Source of the DNA: an uncultured bacterium
Lineage (GTDB): Bacteria; Verrucomicrobiota; Kiritimatiellia; RFP12; UBA1067
Direction: 5' to 3'
Length of the DNA stretch: 48,267 nucleotides
Assembly (NCBI GenBank): GCA_902802945.1
Contig: CADCOC010000086.1
Span: 1-48,267 of the forward strand
In this document: piece by piece, positions 12,301 through 19,753 of the stretch
Position numbering within the stretch: the stretch's first letter is position 1
Layout: every line of letters begins with the position of its first letter
Program-made: the position numbers and the translations under genes
The notes under the pieces: generated by a model
What the model was told of the DNA's origin: nothing
Seen by the model: the letters and a program-made list of their open reading frames with translations, nothing else
Databases searched by the model: none

Positions 12301-12886
12301 CGACGGCGAGGGACACGTAATCACGCTTGACGCTGGAATCTACGATACAGGCAAGCTCATCATTGCGGGCAAGGGCAAGGTCGTCTGCAACGCGACGGCG
12401 ACGGGCACGGTGACGGACGGCAATACACCCCGCACTGCCTACTCCGGCGCGGTGCAGGTGAAGGATACGGCGACGCTCGCGATCAAGCCCGGCGAGACGC
12501 TGACGACGGGGGCGATCAGCGTCGCCTCCAATGCAACGCTTCAGGTCACGCAGTCCGGTACAGTTGCGCTTGGCGGCGACCTGACGCTTGCCGACGGTGT
12601 GGTTCTCGGCTTCAACTTTACGGAAAGGAAAAAGGTGCCTGTACTTGACGTGACGGGGAAGGCCGTGACATTCGGCAGCCAGTCCAACGTCGTCGTCAAG
12701 GTGTCCGCAGCGGACGGCACGCGGGGGAAGGGCGGCGAGAGCGTGCTGACAGCGGGTGGCAGGTTTGCAAATGCGAATGTCACGCTTGTCGACAAGCCGG
12801 ATTGGGCGTTGGGCGTTTCGGTGAACAACGACGGCGACATCGTCCTAAAAGCCAAACGTACCAATCTCGTCATTATCATACACTGA
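6395..12886 (+). CDS. Giant secreted beta-strand-repeat protein with internal SGNH/GDSL esterase domain
   Basis: 2163 residues. The ATG follows AGAAAGG (6378-6384) at 10 bases. A signal peptide ends near ALFTAHGTFAAS. Residues ~30-1240 are strand-rich repeats with autotransporter-associated beta-strand (PATR-like) signatures such as LEKTGAGTLVLGA and ITKTGEGTLTLT. An SGNH hydrolase domain spans about 1245-1470: block I PIGDSITQG (Ser1255), CGISGD, GTND (Asn1352) and DGLHLNWKG (Asp1442, His1445). The layout resembles CE3-like carbohydrate esterases, so deacetylation of plant polysaccharide is a reasonable inference. Residues 1470-2163 hold a jelly-roll-like stretch and further strand repeats. 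There is no C-terminal autotransporter barrel; the protein ends in VIIIH. The gene at 12901 starts 14 bases later, suggesting one transcript. Confidence 0.85.
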   Translation: MKEVEGVSRRVSRACGFAFSAAIALFTAHGTFAASYDFTGQVDNNWNTAQNWYTEGASGVQQTSVPSGKHNLNFRSYASKIKASFKSNPTVNISSKYTACTWKLHVRSLGTESAPVVFNASTDANGLQVGNTTTGDKTGYYIAYDTGDAWLRLQKGTYGTASGGLWYIGCANYQGHVVADSGVKVSSSQSLNICNGTFDSNGATVSGNVVYLGGYGNGNNGRADTHAIVRVNGGTMSSSANTEIGCFTGSTTGGYALLSVFGGAVYRVGSNLQMGAANGIQQDQTWLAITNGTMNVTGAVYINGGDGGIAIGDGGSLVVSANGGLCVADGGRGYANVGGDFKISIGEGGVLAAKTIQNRTATAPQQVNVAFEGGTLKALADSGSFVTAANQVTVTVAAKGGTIDANGKTVTIPAAIGEDPSSTGGALKFVGGGTVTLEGAISCGLTLEPGAAMVGVTATSKSSVLQHLTVAIPVSGVLDGTPVLTNTTAGAVFDQSDLAAATISGEQNGRFALKLANGGTQIIVEDTLAGEYVWNDGASGAFWKAAGKWSKNGVAGDWNDSTSAVFENSGDATKIAEGDSVTVASLAFRASAIVSGTGTLTLAAPTVPVSSGATAVIQPQTVGALEKTGAGTLVLGASRTDATVVAEGTLAMANGATLDGTKLTLGADAAKPVALDLGGGTLNGFTTGCLANGTDATLKNGSMTASGVYFNLRPNLGNLPRTLTFEDANLTTGRLGLNTVTDLESDLVLRRSNLVFEQNDYNWIMQASTNGTLRIGMEDSLMEFGGPVYALTCRDLPSGASPAAPSLFLSLSNSTLRVKNGNNVYFGRDDNNKNIQRPTGVLAATNSLIEIASALYVGHGTKGTNTDGSYTADFESCTITAKQISVYHDRPLNAVRFNDTRFALNTHSDYWIETKSQFETMGEGGTAIKPVTIDAGGLVLDSNGFNGSLVADPQGPGAITKTGEGTLTLTRNQTSASALNVNGGTVTVTNGISVSRPVTVADGATLKVDGSATFTGGITLASGAALSIAAPNADTPAVTASAMSFANGAILKLPTAPSKGSYKLLALSSGSFASDALSGVTVSGIAVPYTLSVEGDTISISIEHDFLYVENQITASQTIAKDTIAVGRGGFNIERLSLSENVRFTYDPVATPIYVYGTTEGVLTVGSGAKLALSENYADMTLGRIVLLTYKEGNAVLPANLNDIFDASSIAAGVTYTITSEPAPDTNYGRRQLVLTVGDYANDAKDIRILPIGDSITQGVTRDDQGDYPQYRSTIAARLAASGYKPKMLGLWKKANYDASHVMVPEDWAWHCGISGDRIITSGNRGGVRDNLHVFLDIAGDVHAVTLLIGTNDLSGGRTPEEVFTAWTNLVFNIAALRPNAKIIGGTILERNAAPVSTTAKVVALNALLRSAYEGNFLPANLVLLDLYPEVPLAESGNFFSDGLHLNWKGCAAVGEAFAGAIKTALPLAGISGAPDPTVTDEPQSALGAAETVPADYLNGMTHIFTIDAASATNGFSSAPYTATNNVVSLNRAVSKAGYYMELVRKGTNRRRYVWVDFDTAGKTLDEIDFPWDGANLDFVAEKLHVYSNDPSIHVVAADDDSIVGAVEGTHFNYSATDDATDARVPADILLSSDTSEPQFGWNDTLGSSGGHGGFQVHRIFSQTGADTHWNDAEVLFAWNAWGTTMANAPDAIGIGTFAKSTSLGSGLSADYTHVHQTTDGATDTLTANGYSVRHLEIWATVETPENPQHGKWIGGVGPNMSTPENWDDNTVPSAGDTLDFSGVTSATTVNGDIDATFGLVTNGTGVVTFTGDKMRATSFTDTSKIAVGENATVTLDGDLMFSGKTSDFYVLYRIGAGGRFVVTGRYGLNPDCTGRPSSQESSGAGLFVVGGFCDNAETWMFTEPNTKTQDWLIGPLGISGTCSTKGLWVHGTASAKPVLQANTNDFAIGLKTCLRQNGTLTLNTTGDGDGEGHVITLDAGIYDTGKLIIAGKGKVVCNATATGTVTDGNTPRTAYSGAVQVKDTATLAIKPGETLTTGAISVASNATLQVTQSGTVALGGDLTLADGVVLGFNFTERKKVPVLDVTGKAVTFGSQSNVVVKVSAADGTRGKGGESVLTAGGRFANANVTLVDKPDWALGVSVNNDGDIVLKAKRTNLVIIIH

Positions 12887-12900
12887 TGGAGATACCACAA

Positions 12901-14829
12901 ATGAAGACCTGCTCCGTACATGCTGCCCTTGCGGTCGCGCTATGCGCTGCCACCGCGAATGCGGAAACGACGTTTGCCAAGCTGGTGGACGGCGAGTTCG
13001 CGTACTACACGAACAGCGCCTGCACGGTGGAAAGCCAGTTGGCGACGCCTCCAGCGACCGGCATCGCGGGATGCAAGGTCCTGTTCGCGAACGACGCCGA
13101 ATACCAGGCGCTCGTCCCCTACACGAACGAACTCGCCACGGCCATGGGCGGCGTTCCGTATCTTCAGGGCCATGTGACGCTTACGGCAGATGCCGACTGG
13201 AGCGTAATGGACTTCAACATGAATAACAAGACGGTGACGCTCAAAGGATGGGACTTGACCGTGCGAAAGCCACAGGGCACAGGCCGGTTCACTTCCGGGA
13301 ATCTTATTGATCCGACTGGATTTACCACGACTGCCTACTCCGAGAGAAATGGTTCGTGGTACACCTTGAAGGGGAAGGAAGAGGATGGCAATTACCCAGG
13401 AACCAAAAGGTTGTACCAATCCTTCATCGTACCGAAGTCCCGCAATCTATACTTGAAGTTCAAAACGCGCTCGTGGGACAAGTCGGGATATAATCAATAT
13501 GTCGGCGCAGGTATAGACGCCGCTACGAATATTGTTTCGAGTTTTAGGTCTGGGACAAAGACTACGGATATTACGTATATTCGGACGGCAGGTCCCTACA
13601 CCAAGTCCGGCCTCGCAGCCGGGTCAAGCCATGAGTTGGAGTTCACCAATTTTACTGGGTGGACGTATGTTGGAAATATCTACCTCTGTCCTCTCAGTTG
13701 GCTTATATTTGACATCCCCGAAGGGGAGGAATACGTGAACTCCAATATCACACTTGGTGGAACCTCTGATGACGATTTCAGCGGGGTCGGTCTTCAAGTG
13801 CGCAAGAGGGGCAAGGGTCTTCTTACGATGTCCAAGGAGAATGCACGGTTTGGAGATGAAGGAATTGTCTCCGTCGTTGTGGACGAAGGCGTCGTCAGCA
13901 AGACGGACTCGACAAAAGCCACTTGCGGTGCGCAGTATGCGCGCATCCATGTCAAGAATGGTGCGCAGGTCAACATCTGCGGGCGAAACTATTGGGACTA
14001 CGACTACACGCTCGCGGGCTCCGGTCCTGACGGAACTGGCGCTCTCACGAGCACGGCAACGCTTGATGCAAAGACGGCATATACGCCTAGTGAGAGTACA
14101 GGCTTTATGCGCAATGTCAATCTTTCCGCTGATGCGACAATCTTCGCGGGAAACAATATGGCCATGATGTTTTACAATAATCAGTCTAACACTATGTATA
14201 TGGCTGGGCATACCATCACGTATGACGGCACGAACAGGACCTATAGACTCTTTTTGGGGAATATGACCTATTCAGGAGAGGGTAAGATCGTGGTTGCACA
14301 AAACGCGTGGGTCCAGGGGCATAATTCGGTCGTTGCCGCGAGGGGTTGTGACATGGATATCTACGGACGCTACTGGCAGAATACAGGACGGCTTTCGCCT
14401 GTCAAGTCGTTCGTGTTCCACGAAGGTTCGATTTTCCGAGAGTTAAACCTCACCCCTGGAACGGTAACTGTTTACGAACGTTATGCGCCGAACGTCCTCA
14501 CTGAAAGCGTGGACGGACGTTTGACGCACCCGAAGGTGCAGCTGGGCAATGTCAACCATCTCGAGACGACGTTCGACCTGTCGCGTTGGACGACGACGTT
14601 CGACGACAGCGAGGAAGGGTCGCTGACGTTCTACCCCGAGACGACGGTGACTGTTGACATCGGCGACCGTACCGCCGGTTTGGGTCAGTACGCCTATAAG
14701 TGGAAGGGTGATAGGCCGACTGGGGTGAGATTTACCCGCACCGCAAAAATGGTTAAGCGCGGCGTCCATGTTGTAGTGGACGATTACGGAATTCGTTTTA
14801 AAACCGGCTTTAGCATCCATGTCAGGTAA
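12901..14829 (+). CDS. Secreted single-module homologue of the C10-protease tail
   Basis: 642 residues from ATG 12901, which has GGAG at 12888-12891. A longer in-frame start would overlap the upstream gene, and ATG 12886 lacks a Shine-Dalgarno. A signal peptide ends near CAATANA. The rest is one copy of the module seen three times in 1-6138 and once in 14993-18472: FANDAEYQALVPYTNEL, PKSRNLYLKF, FDIPEGEEY, RKRGKGLLTM, GSGPDGTGAL, PKVQLGN and the terminal GIRFKTGFSIHVR. No catalytic motif is seen. It may be a free-standing binding, structural or inhibitory partner of the proteases. This is inference from shared architecture. Confidence 0.8.
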   Translation: MKTCSVHAALAVALCAATANAETTFAKLVDGEFAYYTNSACTVESQLATPPATGIAGCKVLFANDAEYQALVPYTNELATAMGGVPYLQGHVTLTADADWSVMDFNMNNKTVTLKGWDLTVRKPQGTGRFTSGNLIDPTGFTTTAYSERNGSWYTLKGKEEDGNYPGTKRLYQSFIVPKSRNLYLKFKTRSWDKSGYNQYVGAGIDAATNIVSSFRSGTKTTDITYIRTAGPYTKSGLAAGSSHELEFTNFTGWTYVGNIYLCPLSWLIFDIPEGEEYVNSNITLGGTSDDDFSGVGLQVRKRGKGLLTMSKENARFGDEGIVSVVVDEGVVSKTDSTKATCGAQYARIHVKNGAQVNICGRNYWDYDYTLAGSGPDGTGALTSTATLDAKTAYTPSESTGFMRNVNLSADATIFAGNNMAMMFYNNQSNTMYMAGHTITYDGTNRTYRLFLGNMTYSGEGKIVVAQNAWVQGHNSVVAARGCDMDIYGRYWQNTGRLSPVKSFVFHEGSIFRELNLTPGTVTVYERYAPNVLTESVDGRLTHPKVQLGNVNHLETTFDLSRWTTTFDDSEEGSLTFYPETTVTVDIGDRTAGLGQYAYKWKGDRPTGVRFTRTAKMVKRGVHVVVDDYGIRFKTGFSIHVR

Positions 14830-14864
14830 TTGATGTTAGTTGCAAAACTTATTGGAGGAAGGTT

Positions 14865-14938
14865 TTGTCCATGTAGAACAGGTAAAACATGCAAGGCATA
14901 CTGATGTTTTATATGTTTTACATGTTCTACATGGACAA
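14865..14938. repeat. Inverted repeat with 26-bp arms
   Basis: Arms at 14865-14890 and 14913-14938 are complementary at 25 of 26 positions, with a 22-base loop. The arms read TTGTCCATGTAGAACA at the outside. The element fills most of the gap between the module protein and the second C10 protease. It has no U-tract, so it is not a standard terminator. Confidence 0.9.
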
Positions 14939-14992
14939 TCAAAAGAGGTTTAATAACTGGTTCAGTAGGCTTCAACAGTCTGAAGGATAATT

Positions 14993-17900
14993 TTGAAAAA
15001 CAGTAAAATAGCCATCGTTCTAGCTGGTCTCATCGCCGGGTTCGGACATGCCGCAGAGGTGTCGTCCGACGACGCCCTGTGCGCCGTCAGGGGATGGGTG
15101 AACCTCAAGGAGGCGCTGGGCGGCAATTTCGACGCGACACCGGAATCAATCACCGCTTATGATGGCGAGGCTGGGAAGGGCAAGTTCTACGTGGTGACGC
15201 TGGAGGGCGGCGGCTACGTGGTGGCGTCCGGCGACGACGAGGTGACGCCGATTCTCGCGTACTCACGTGAATGGACTTTCGAGGCATCTGCGAAGAATCC
15301 GCTTTGGTGCCTTCTGGCCGGACGCGTAGCCATGGAGGCGGAGCGGCTTGCCGATTCAGCCTCTGCCACTTCCGGAGTTTCCAGGTTATCCGGATCTTCC
15401 GGAATTTCCGGATCTTCCGGATCATCCGGAATTTCCGGATCTTCCGGTAATTCAGCCAATTGGAGTCGCCTGCGTGCGGCGGGTGGCGCAAGCGGCGGCA
15501 AGGTGCGGCTCGGTAAATCGGCCTCCGCGCCGACGGACCTGCGCGTCCCCGAACTGCTTCACTCCGACTGGTCGCAAGAGGAGATCGGCAACTTCAACAA
15601 CGGCGTCTATCCCGACTGCTTCAATCTCTACACGCCGAACCACTGGCCGTGCGGATGTGTCGCGACCGTCGGCTCGCAGATCATGCGCTACTTCGAGTGG
15701 CCCAAGACGTCCGTGACGGCGAAAACCTTCAGCTGCACGACAAACGGCGTAGCCGTATCGCTGAAGATGAAGGGCGGGACGTACGACTGGGCGAACATGC
15801 CGCTGAACATCAACACCATGTACGCCAGCGGGACGAGCGCGACGGTCACGACATACCGCCAGGCCATCGGCAAGCTCACGTACGACGTCGGCGTCACGGT
15901 CAACATGAATTATCGAGCGGGAGGCAGCTCGTCTTATGCGTCAAGACTCCCGACCTCCTTTACCAACGTCTTCGGCTATGCGAGCGCCGTACATCGCCTC
16001 AACCCCTCCGACGACGAATTGAAAAAGGCCGTTCTGCCGAATCTTGACGCGAAGCTTCCCTGCGGATTGGGTGTAAGAGCGTCGAGTAGCAACAGCGGGC
16101 ATGCAATCGTCGCCGATGGGTACGGATACTCGGGCGGGACGTTGTACTTGCACGTAAACTCCGGGTGGAATAACGCGCAGTCGGCAACGGCATGGTACAC
16201 GCCGCCGACATTTGATTGCTCCGACAACACGAAGTACACCACAGTGGACGTGGTCGTTTTCAACGTTTTCACGAACGGGTCGAAGTTCGCTTCCATCGCG
16301 AGCGGACGCGTCCTCGACCAGGCCGGCAACCCGGTCTCCGGCGCGACGGTGACGGCGAAATACAGTGGCTCGGTTTCGGCGACGGCGAAGAGCGACAGTC
16401 GAGGCGTCTATGCGCTCACTCTTCCGCCGACCGGTTCCTCCCGGACGTATTCCGTCACGGCCACTTGTCCGGGCTACACGAATGCCACGGCAGTTTCTGT
16501 CAGCGCCAGCAAGACGACAGGCGACACCATCTCCAATTCGTATGGCAAAGACATCACGCTGCAAAGACGCTGCGCCAAGCTCGTCGATGGAACGTTCCAT
16601 TTCTACAACGACATATCTTGCTCGGCCGCGAGCGAACTACCGCCAGCAGAAACCCCCGCCAGCATTGCCGGATGCACGGTGTTCTTCGCGAACGACGCCG
16701 AATACCAGGCGCTCGTTCCCTACACGAACGAACTCAAAAAGGCGGCGGGTGGCGTTGCGTATCTGCAGACGAATCTCACCCTCGCGGCTGACGCCGACTG
16801 GCGGGCGATGGACTTCAACCTCAACGGCAAGACGATCGTGATGAAGGGCTGGGACCTCAAGGTGCGCAAGCCACGGGGCTCAGGCCGCATCACGTCGGGC
16901 AACATCCTTCAAAAAGACGGTTATACATACGCCTCGGGCTCCAGCGCAGACGAAGACTGGATTTATTTAGGTTCGGGGAGTTCGCAAGGGAGTTGGTCCG
17001 ATCGTCTTTCGGCACAGCAGACTTTCACGTTGCCCAAATCGCGCGCGTGTTATTTCAAGACGAAGACGAAGAGAAACGATTCGACATACGGACAGTATAT
17101 CAGGGCCGGTATAACAGGCACCGACGACGTCATGCCCGAAACAGACAACCTGAACGGCACGCAAACCTACGGGCCGTTTGTGCGTTCCGGCTTGACCGGT
17201 GGAACGTCCTATACCCTCAAGTACTACTGGGATAACGGCAAATGTTACATCAGCAAGCAGGCCACGCTGAGTCCAAGCAGCTATGTCTATTTCGACATCC
17301 CCGAAGGCGATGAATACAACTTGAAGAACATCACCCTTGGCGGCAGTACGCCAGGGACGTCAGACTTCGGCGGCGTCGGGTTGCAAATACGCAAGATCGG
17401 AAAGGGGAGCCTTGTCATGTCAAAGGCGAACCCGGACTTTGCCGGAAGCAACGTCGTCTCCATTGTCGTCCAGAACGGCAAGGTCAGCAAAACCGCCTCC
17501 GCGAGCGCGACGTGCGGTGGACAGTATTCGCGCATCAATGTTCAGGCCGGCGGACAGTTCGACATCTGTGGACGCACTTATTGGGACTACGACTACAATT
17601 TGGCGGGGAGCGGTCCCGATGGGAAAGGGGCGTTGATCAAGTCGCAGCCTGAGTCGGAAGACCCGCAACGGGCGTATGTCAAGGCTGAGAACGGCTTTTT
17701 GAGAAACATCATCTTGTCCGACGATGCCGTGCTGTGGGCGGACAACTCCTGCGACTGGGCGCTGATGTACTACAACTGCCAGGCCACCACCATGAAGATG
17801 AACGGACACACGCTCACGATTGACGGCCCGGCATACACAGGCAATGTTGGCGGGCGCATCTATGCGGGCAATATGTCCTACAATGGGAATGGCACGATCG

Positions 17901-18472
17901 TCGTCGCCACGAACGGCTGTTTCCAGACGTACGACGCTACGTACAAGCCGTCTGCGCCTGGATGCGAACTGCACGTCTATGGAATGCTGTGGGCGCAATC
18001 CACAGGCGAATCGGCAAAGATGTCGGTGATCTCTCCCGTCAAGTCGCTCATATTCCATGAGTCCGGCATCTACCGCAATTTGAAGGTGGCGTCTCCTGTC
18101 ACGAAGACCATTGTGTATGAAAGGTATGCGCCGAACGCGCGGACATGGAGCGGCAACACGACAAAACTCTACCCCGCCGTCCAGCTGGGCGATTCCGACC
18201 ATCCCAACACGACGCTCGACCTTTCGCATTGGACGACGACATTCGACGACCGTGCTGAGGGCACGCTGTCGTTCTACGCCGGCACAACGGTGACCGTTGA
18301 CATCGGTGACCGCGCTGCTGGCCTTGGCGGGTACGCCTATCGGTGGAAGACGAAGCCGGCGAGCACGGTGAAGTTCAGGCGCACCGAGAGCATGGCCAAG
18401 CGCTGGATTCATATCGCCCCCGACGACGACGGCATTCGCTTCAAAACCGGCGTTACCATCATTATTCGGTGA
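14993..18472 (+). CDS. Secreted C10-family (streptopain-like) cysteine protease with module tail
   Basis: 1159 residues from TTG 14993, preceded by AAGGA at 14983-14987. Domains in order: signal peptide (~1-21); Spi-type propeptide (~25-100, with KFYVVTLEGGGYVVASGDD); a Ser/Gly linker (~125-160); C10 peptidase (~180-430) with nucleophile Cys222 in CGCVATVGSQIMRY and His370 in GHAIVADGYG; a carboxypeptidase-regulatory-like domain (~435-500); then one copy of the ~600-residue module ending GIRFKTGVTIIIR. The Cys-His spacing of 148 residues equals that of streptococcal SpeB (Cys192/His340). Known for the family: secreted zymogen activated by propeptide removal. Host or dietary protein as substrate is inference. 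Confidence 0.92.
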   Translation: MKNSKIAIVLAGLIAGFGHAAEVSSDDALCAVRGWVNLKEALGGNFDATPESITAYDGEAGKGKFYVVTLEGGGYVVASGDDEVTPILAYSREWTFEASAKNPLWCLLAGRVAMEAERLADSASATSGVSRLSGSSGISGSSGSSGISGSSGNSANWSRLRAAGGASGGKVRLGKSASAPTDLRVPELLHSDWSQEEIGNFNNGVYPDCFNLYTPNHWPCGCVATVGSQIMRYFEWPKTSVTAKTFSCTTNGVAVSLKMKGGTYDWANMPLNINTMYASGTSATVTTYRQAIGKLTYDVGVTVNMNYRAGGSSSYASRLPTSFTNVFGYASAVHRLNPSDDELKKAVLPNLDAKLPCGLGVRASSSNSGHAIVADGYGYSGGTLYLHVNSGWNNAQSATAWYTPPTFDCSDNTKYTTVDVVVFNVFTNGSKFASIASGRVLDQAGNPVSGATVTAKYSGSVSATAKSDSRGVYALTLPPTGSSRTYSVTATCPGYTNATAVSVSASKTTGDTISNSYGKDITLQRRCAKLVDGTFHFYNDISCSAASELPPAETPASIAGCTVFFANDAEYQALVPYTNELKKAAGGVAYLQTNLTLAADADWRAMDFNLNGKTIVMKGWDLKVRKPRGSGRITSGNILQKDGYTYASGSSADEDWIYLGSGSSQGSWSDRLSAQQTFTLPKSRACYFKTKTKRNDSTYGQYIRAGITGTDDVMPETDNLNGTQTYGPFVRSGLTGGTSYTLKYYWDNGKCYISKQATLSPSSYVYFDIPEGDEYNLKNITLGGSTPGTSDFGGVGLQIRKIGKGSLVMSKANPDFAGSNVVSIVVQNGKVSKTASASATCGGQYSRINVQAGGQFDICGRTYWDYDYNLAGSGPDGKGALIKSQPESEDPQRAYVKAENGFLRNIILSDDAVLWADNSCDWALMYYNCQATTMKMNGHTLTIDGPAYTGNVGGRIYAGNMSYNGNGTIVVATNGCFQTYDATYKPSAPGCELHVYGMLWAQSTGESAKMSVISPVKSLIFHESGIYRNLKVASPVTKTIVYERYAPNARTWSGNTTKLYPAVQLGDSDHPNTTLDLSHWTTTFDDRAEGTLSFYAGTTVTVDIGDRAAGLGGYAYRWKTKPASTVKFRRTESMAKRWIHIAPDDDGIRFKTGVTIIIR
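15376..15455 (+). repeat. In-frame TCCGGA-rich linker repeat
   Basis: Short repeats of TCCGGATCTTCCGGAATT encode a Ser-Gly-Ser-Ser-Gly-Ile linker between propeptide and protease. It was probably expanded by slippage. All units keep the frame. Confidence 0.75.
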
Positions 18473-18551
18473 CCACCCCGGCGCATCTCGCGTCCCCCCA
18501 GTCCGTCTCAAGTCTTGCGTCATCCCGCGGGAAGTTGCAGTGAGATTAGAG

Positions 18552-18581
18552 TTGCCTAACATGCGGGAAATGTGGGATAAT
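18552..18581 (+). promoter_or_regulatory. Promoter of the DRTGG/PHP cluster
   Basis: TTGCCT (18552-18557), 18-base spacer, GATAAT (18576-18581). The -35 lies in ATTANNGTTGCCTAACATG (18545-18563), which is repeated upstream of rubrerythrin. Confidence 0.55.
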
Positions 18582-18614
18582 GTGCGTGTACCCCGAACTG
18601 AAAGGAACCAGACG

Positions 18615-18962
18615 ATGACGATAGCCGACGTGGTGAAGATTCTCAACGGCAAGCTGATGGCCGGTGACGGCACGAGCCCGCGCGCCGTAGGCGCCGTGGT
18701 GGCGAACGACCTCATGAGCGACGTACTGCTGAACGATGCGGACGACATCCTCCTGATCACATCGCTCGCGAGCGACCAGGCCATACGCACTGCTCACATC
18801 GTGGGCGCGATGGGCGTTGTGGTGCACAACGCGAAACCGCTCTCCGAGACGATGCTCAAGGTGGCGGCCGACCTCGGCGTGCCGCTCGTATCGAGCCCGC
18901 TCTCGAAATACGACGCCTGCGTGCGCCTGCACGACGCCTTCCTCGCCGAGGAGCGCGGTTGA
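18615..18962 (+). CDS. DRTGG-domain protein, first copy
   Basis: 115 residues from ATG 18615 with AAAGGA at 18601-18606. MTIADVVKILNGKLMAGDG and the following strand-helix pattern (ANDLMSDVLL, ILLITSLASDQAIRTA, GMGVVVHNAK-like core) match the small stand-alone DRTGG proteins of anaerobes. The domain is thought to bind a ligand, but its role is unproven. It opens a tight cluster: the next gene starts 23 bases later with its own GGAGGG. In Clostridia and Thermotogae the same mix of genes lies next to NADH-dependent [FeFe]-hydrogenase subunits; none is seen here. A redox or signalling role is inferred. Confidence 0.75.
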   Translation: MTIADVVKILNGKLMAGDGTSPRAVGAVVANDLMSDVLLNDADDILLITSLASDQAIRTAHIVGAMGVVVHNAKPLSETMLKVAADLGVPLVSSPLSKYDACVRLHDAFLAEERG

Positions 18963-18985
18963 ACGGCGCGCCGGAGGGTACGGAC

Positions 18986-19753
18986 ATGGACAACGGCTAC
19001 TCCCCCACGATCCTACAGGGACAGCAGACGAACGACGACGAGATCCTCGCCAAGACGCCGCCTCTCGATCCGAAGGCGCTCGGCGGCGACTCGAGCGTGA
19101 TCATCATGGAACTCCTGCAGCGCTTCAAGGTGCGCGACGTGATGAAGCGGAAGATCATCGCCGTTTCGCGCGATACCTCCCTGCGTGAAGCGCAGCGGCT
19201 CATGCGCGAGAACCGCATCTCGGGCCTGCCCGTATGCGAGGAAGGACGCCTCTACGGAATCGTTTCCGTAAACGACATCATCAACGCGCTCGACAACGGA
19301 TGGATCGAGGACACCTGCGAGAAGCACATGGCGTGCAACCTCGTGGTGCTGGAAGCTGGCATGCCGATCTCCTTCGCGCTCCGCTACTTCAACAACTACA
19401 CCTACGGCCGGTTCCCGGTGCTCGATTCAAACCGCAAGCTCGTGGGCATCCTCTCGCAGCGCGACGTGATGCGCGCGCTCCTCTACGAGCTCTCCGTGGA
19501 GATCCGCAAGCTCGAGCGCAAGACCTCGACAAGACCTCGAACAACGCGCCCACACACGCCACCGGCGAACACTACTTCCGCCGCGAGTGGGCCGTGGTGC
19601 GCAACGACCTCTCCCGCGCCGGACACGCCGCGAATGACATCAAGGGTATCCTGCGCGAGCGCAAGGTGGCGCGTTCCATCGCCCGCCGCGTGGCCGTGGC
19701 CTCCTACGAACTGGAAATCAACATCTGCATCCACTCGCACGGCGGCGTGCTAG
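18986..19753 (+). CDS. CBS-domain pair, N-terminal half of a frameshifted CBS-ATPase gene
   Basis: ATG 18986 follows GGAGGG at 18973-18978. Two CBS domains are clear: VRDVMKRKIIAVSRDTSL...GIVSVNDIINAL (about residues 45-105) and HMACNLVVLEAG...GILSQRDVMRALL (about 110-170). CBS pairs bind adenine nucleotides. After KLERKTS the frame goes out of register at an 11-bp-period direct repeat (19520-19541), and the residues to the stop at 19753 are low-complexity read-through of the next domain's other frame. Removing 11 bases, or adding one, would fuse this half to the ATPase at 19540-20055. It may be a real mutation, slippage or an assembly error. Confidence 0.7.
   Translation: MDNGYSPTILQGQQTNDDEILAKTPPLDPKALGGDSSVIIMELLQRFKVRDVMKRKIIAVSRDTSLREAQRLMRENRISGLPVCEEGRLYGIVSVNDIINALDNGWIEDTCEKHMACNLVVLEAGMPISFALRYFNNYTYGRFPVLDSNRKLVGILSQRDVMRALLYELSVEIRKLERKTSTRPRTTRPHTPPANTTSAASGPWCATTSPAPDTPRMTSRVSCASARWRVPSPAAWPWPPTNWKSTSASTRTAAC
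19520..19541 (+). repeat. 11-bp-period direct repeat at the frameshift
   Basis: AAGACCTCGA occurs at 19520-19529 and 19531-19540. The extra 11 bases put the CBS half out of frame with the ATPase half. Deleting one period gives the smooth junction ERKTSNNAPTHATGEH. Confidence 0.85.

Noticed and set aside
12802-12900. Extended start of the module protein inside the SGNH gene
   Set aside because: It would overlap the upstream gene; the signal peptide and Shine-Dalgarno support ATG 12901.
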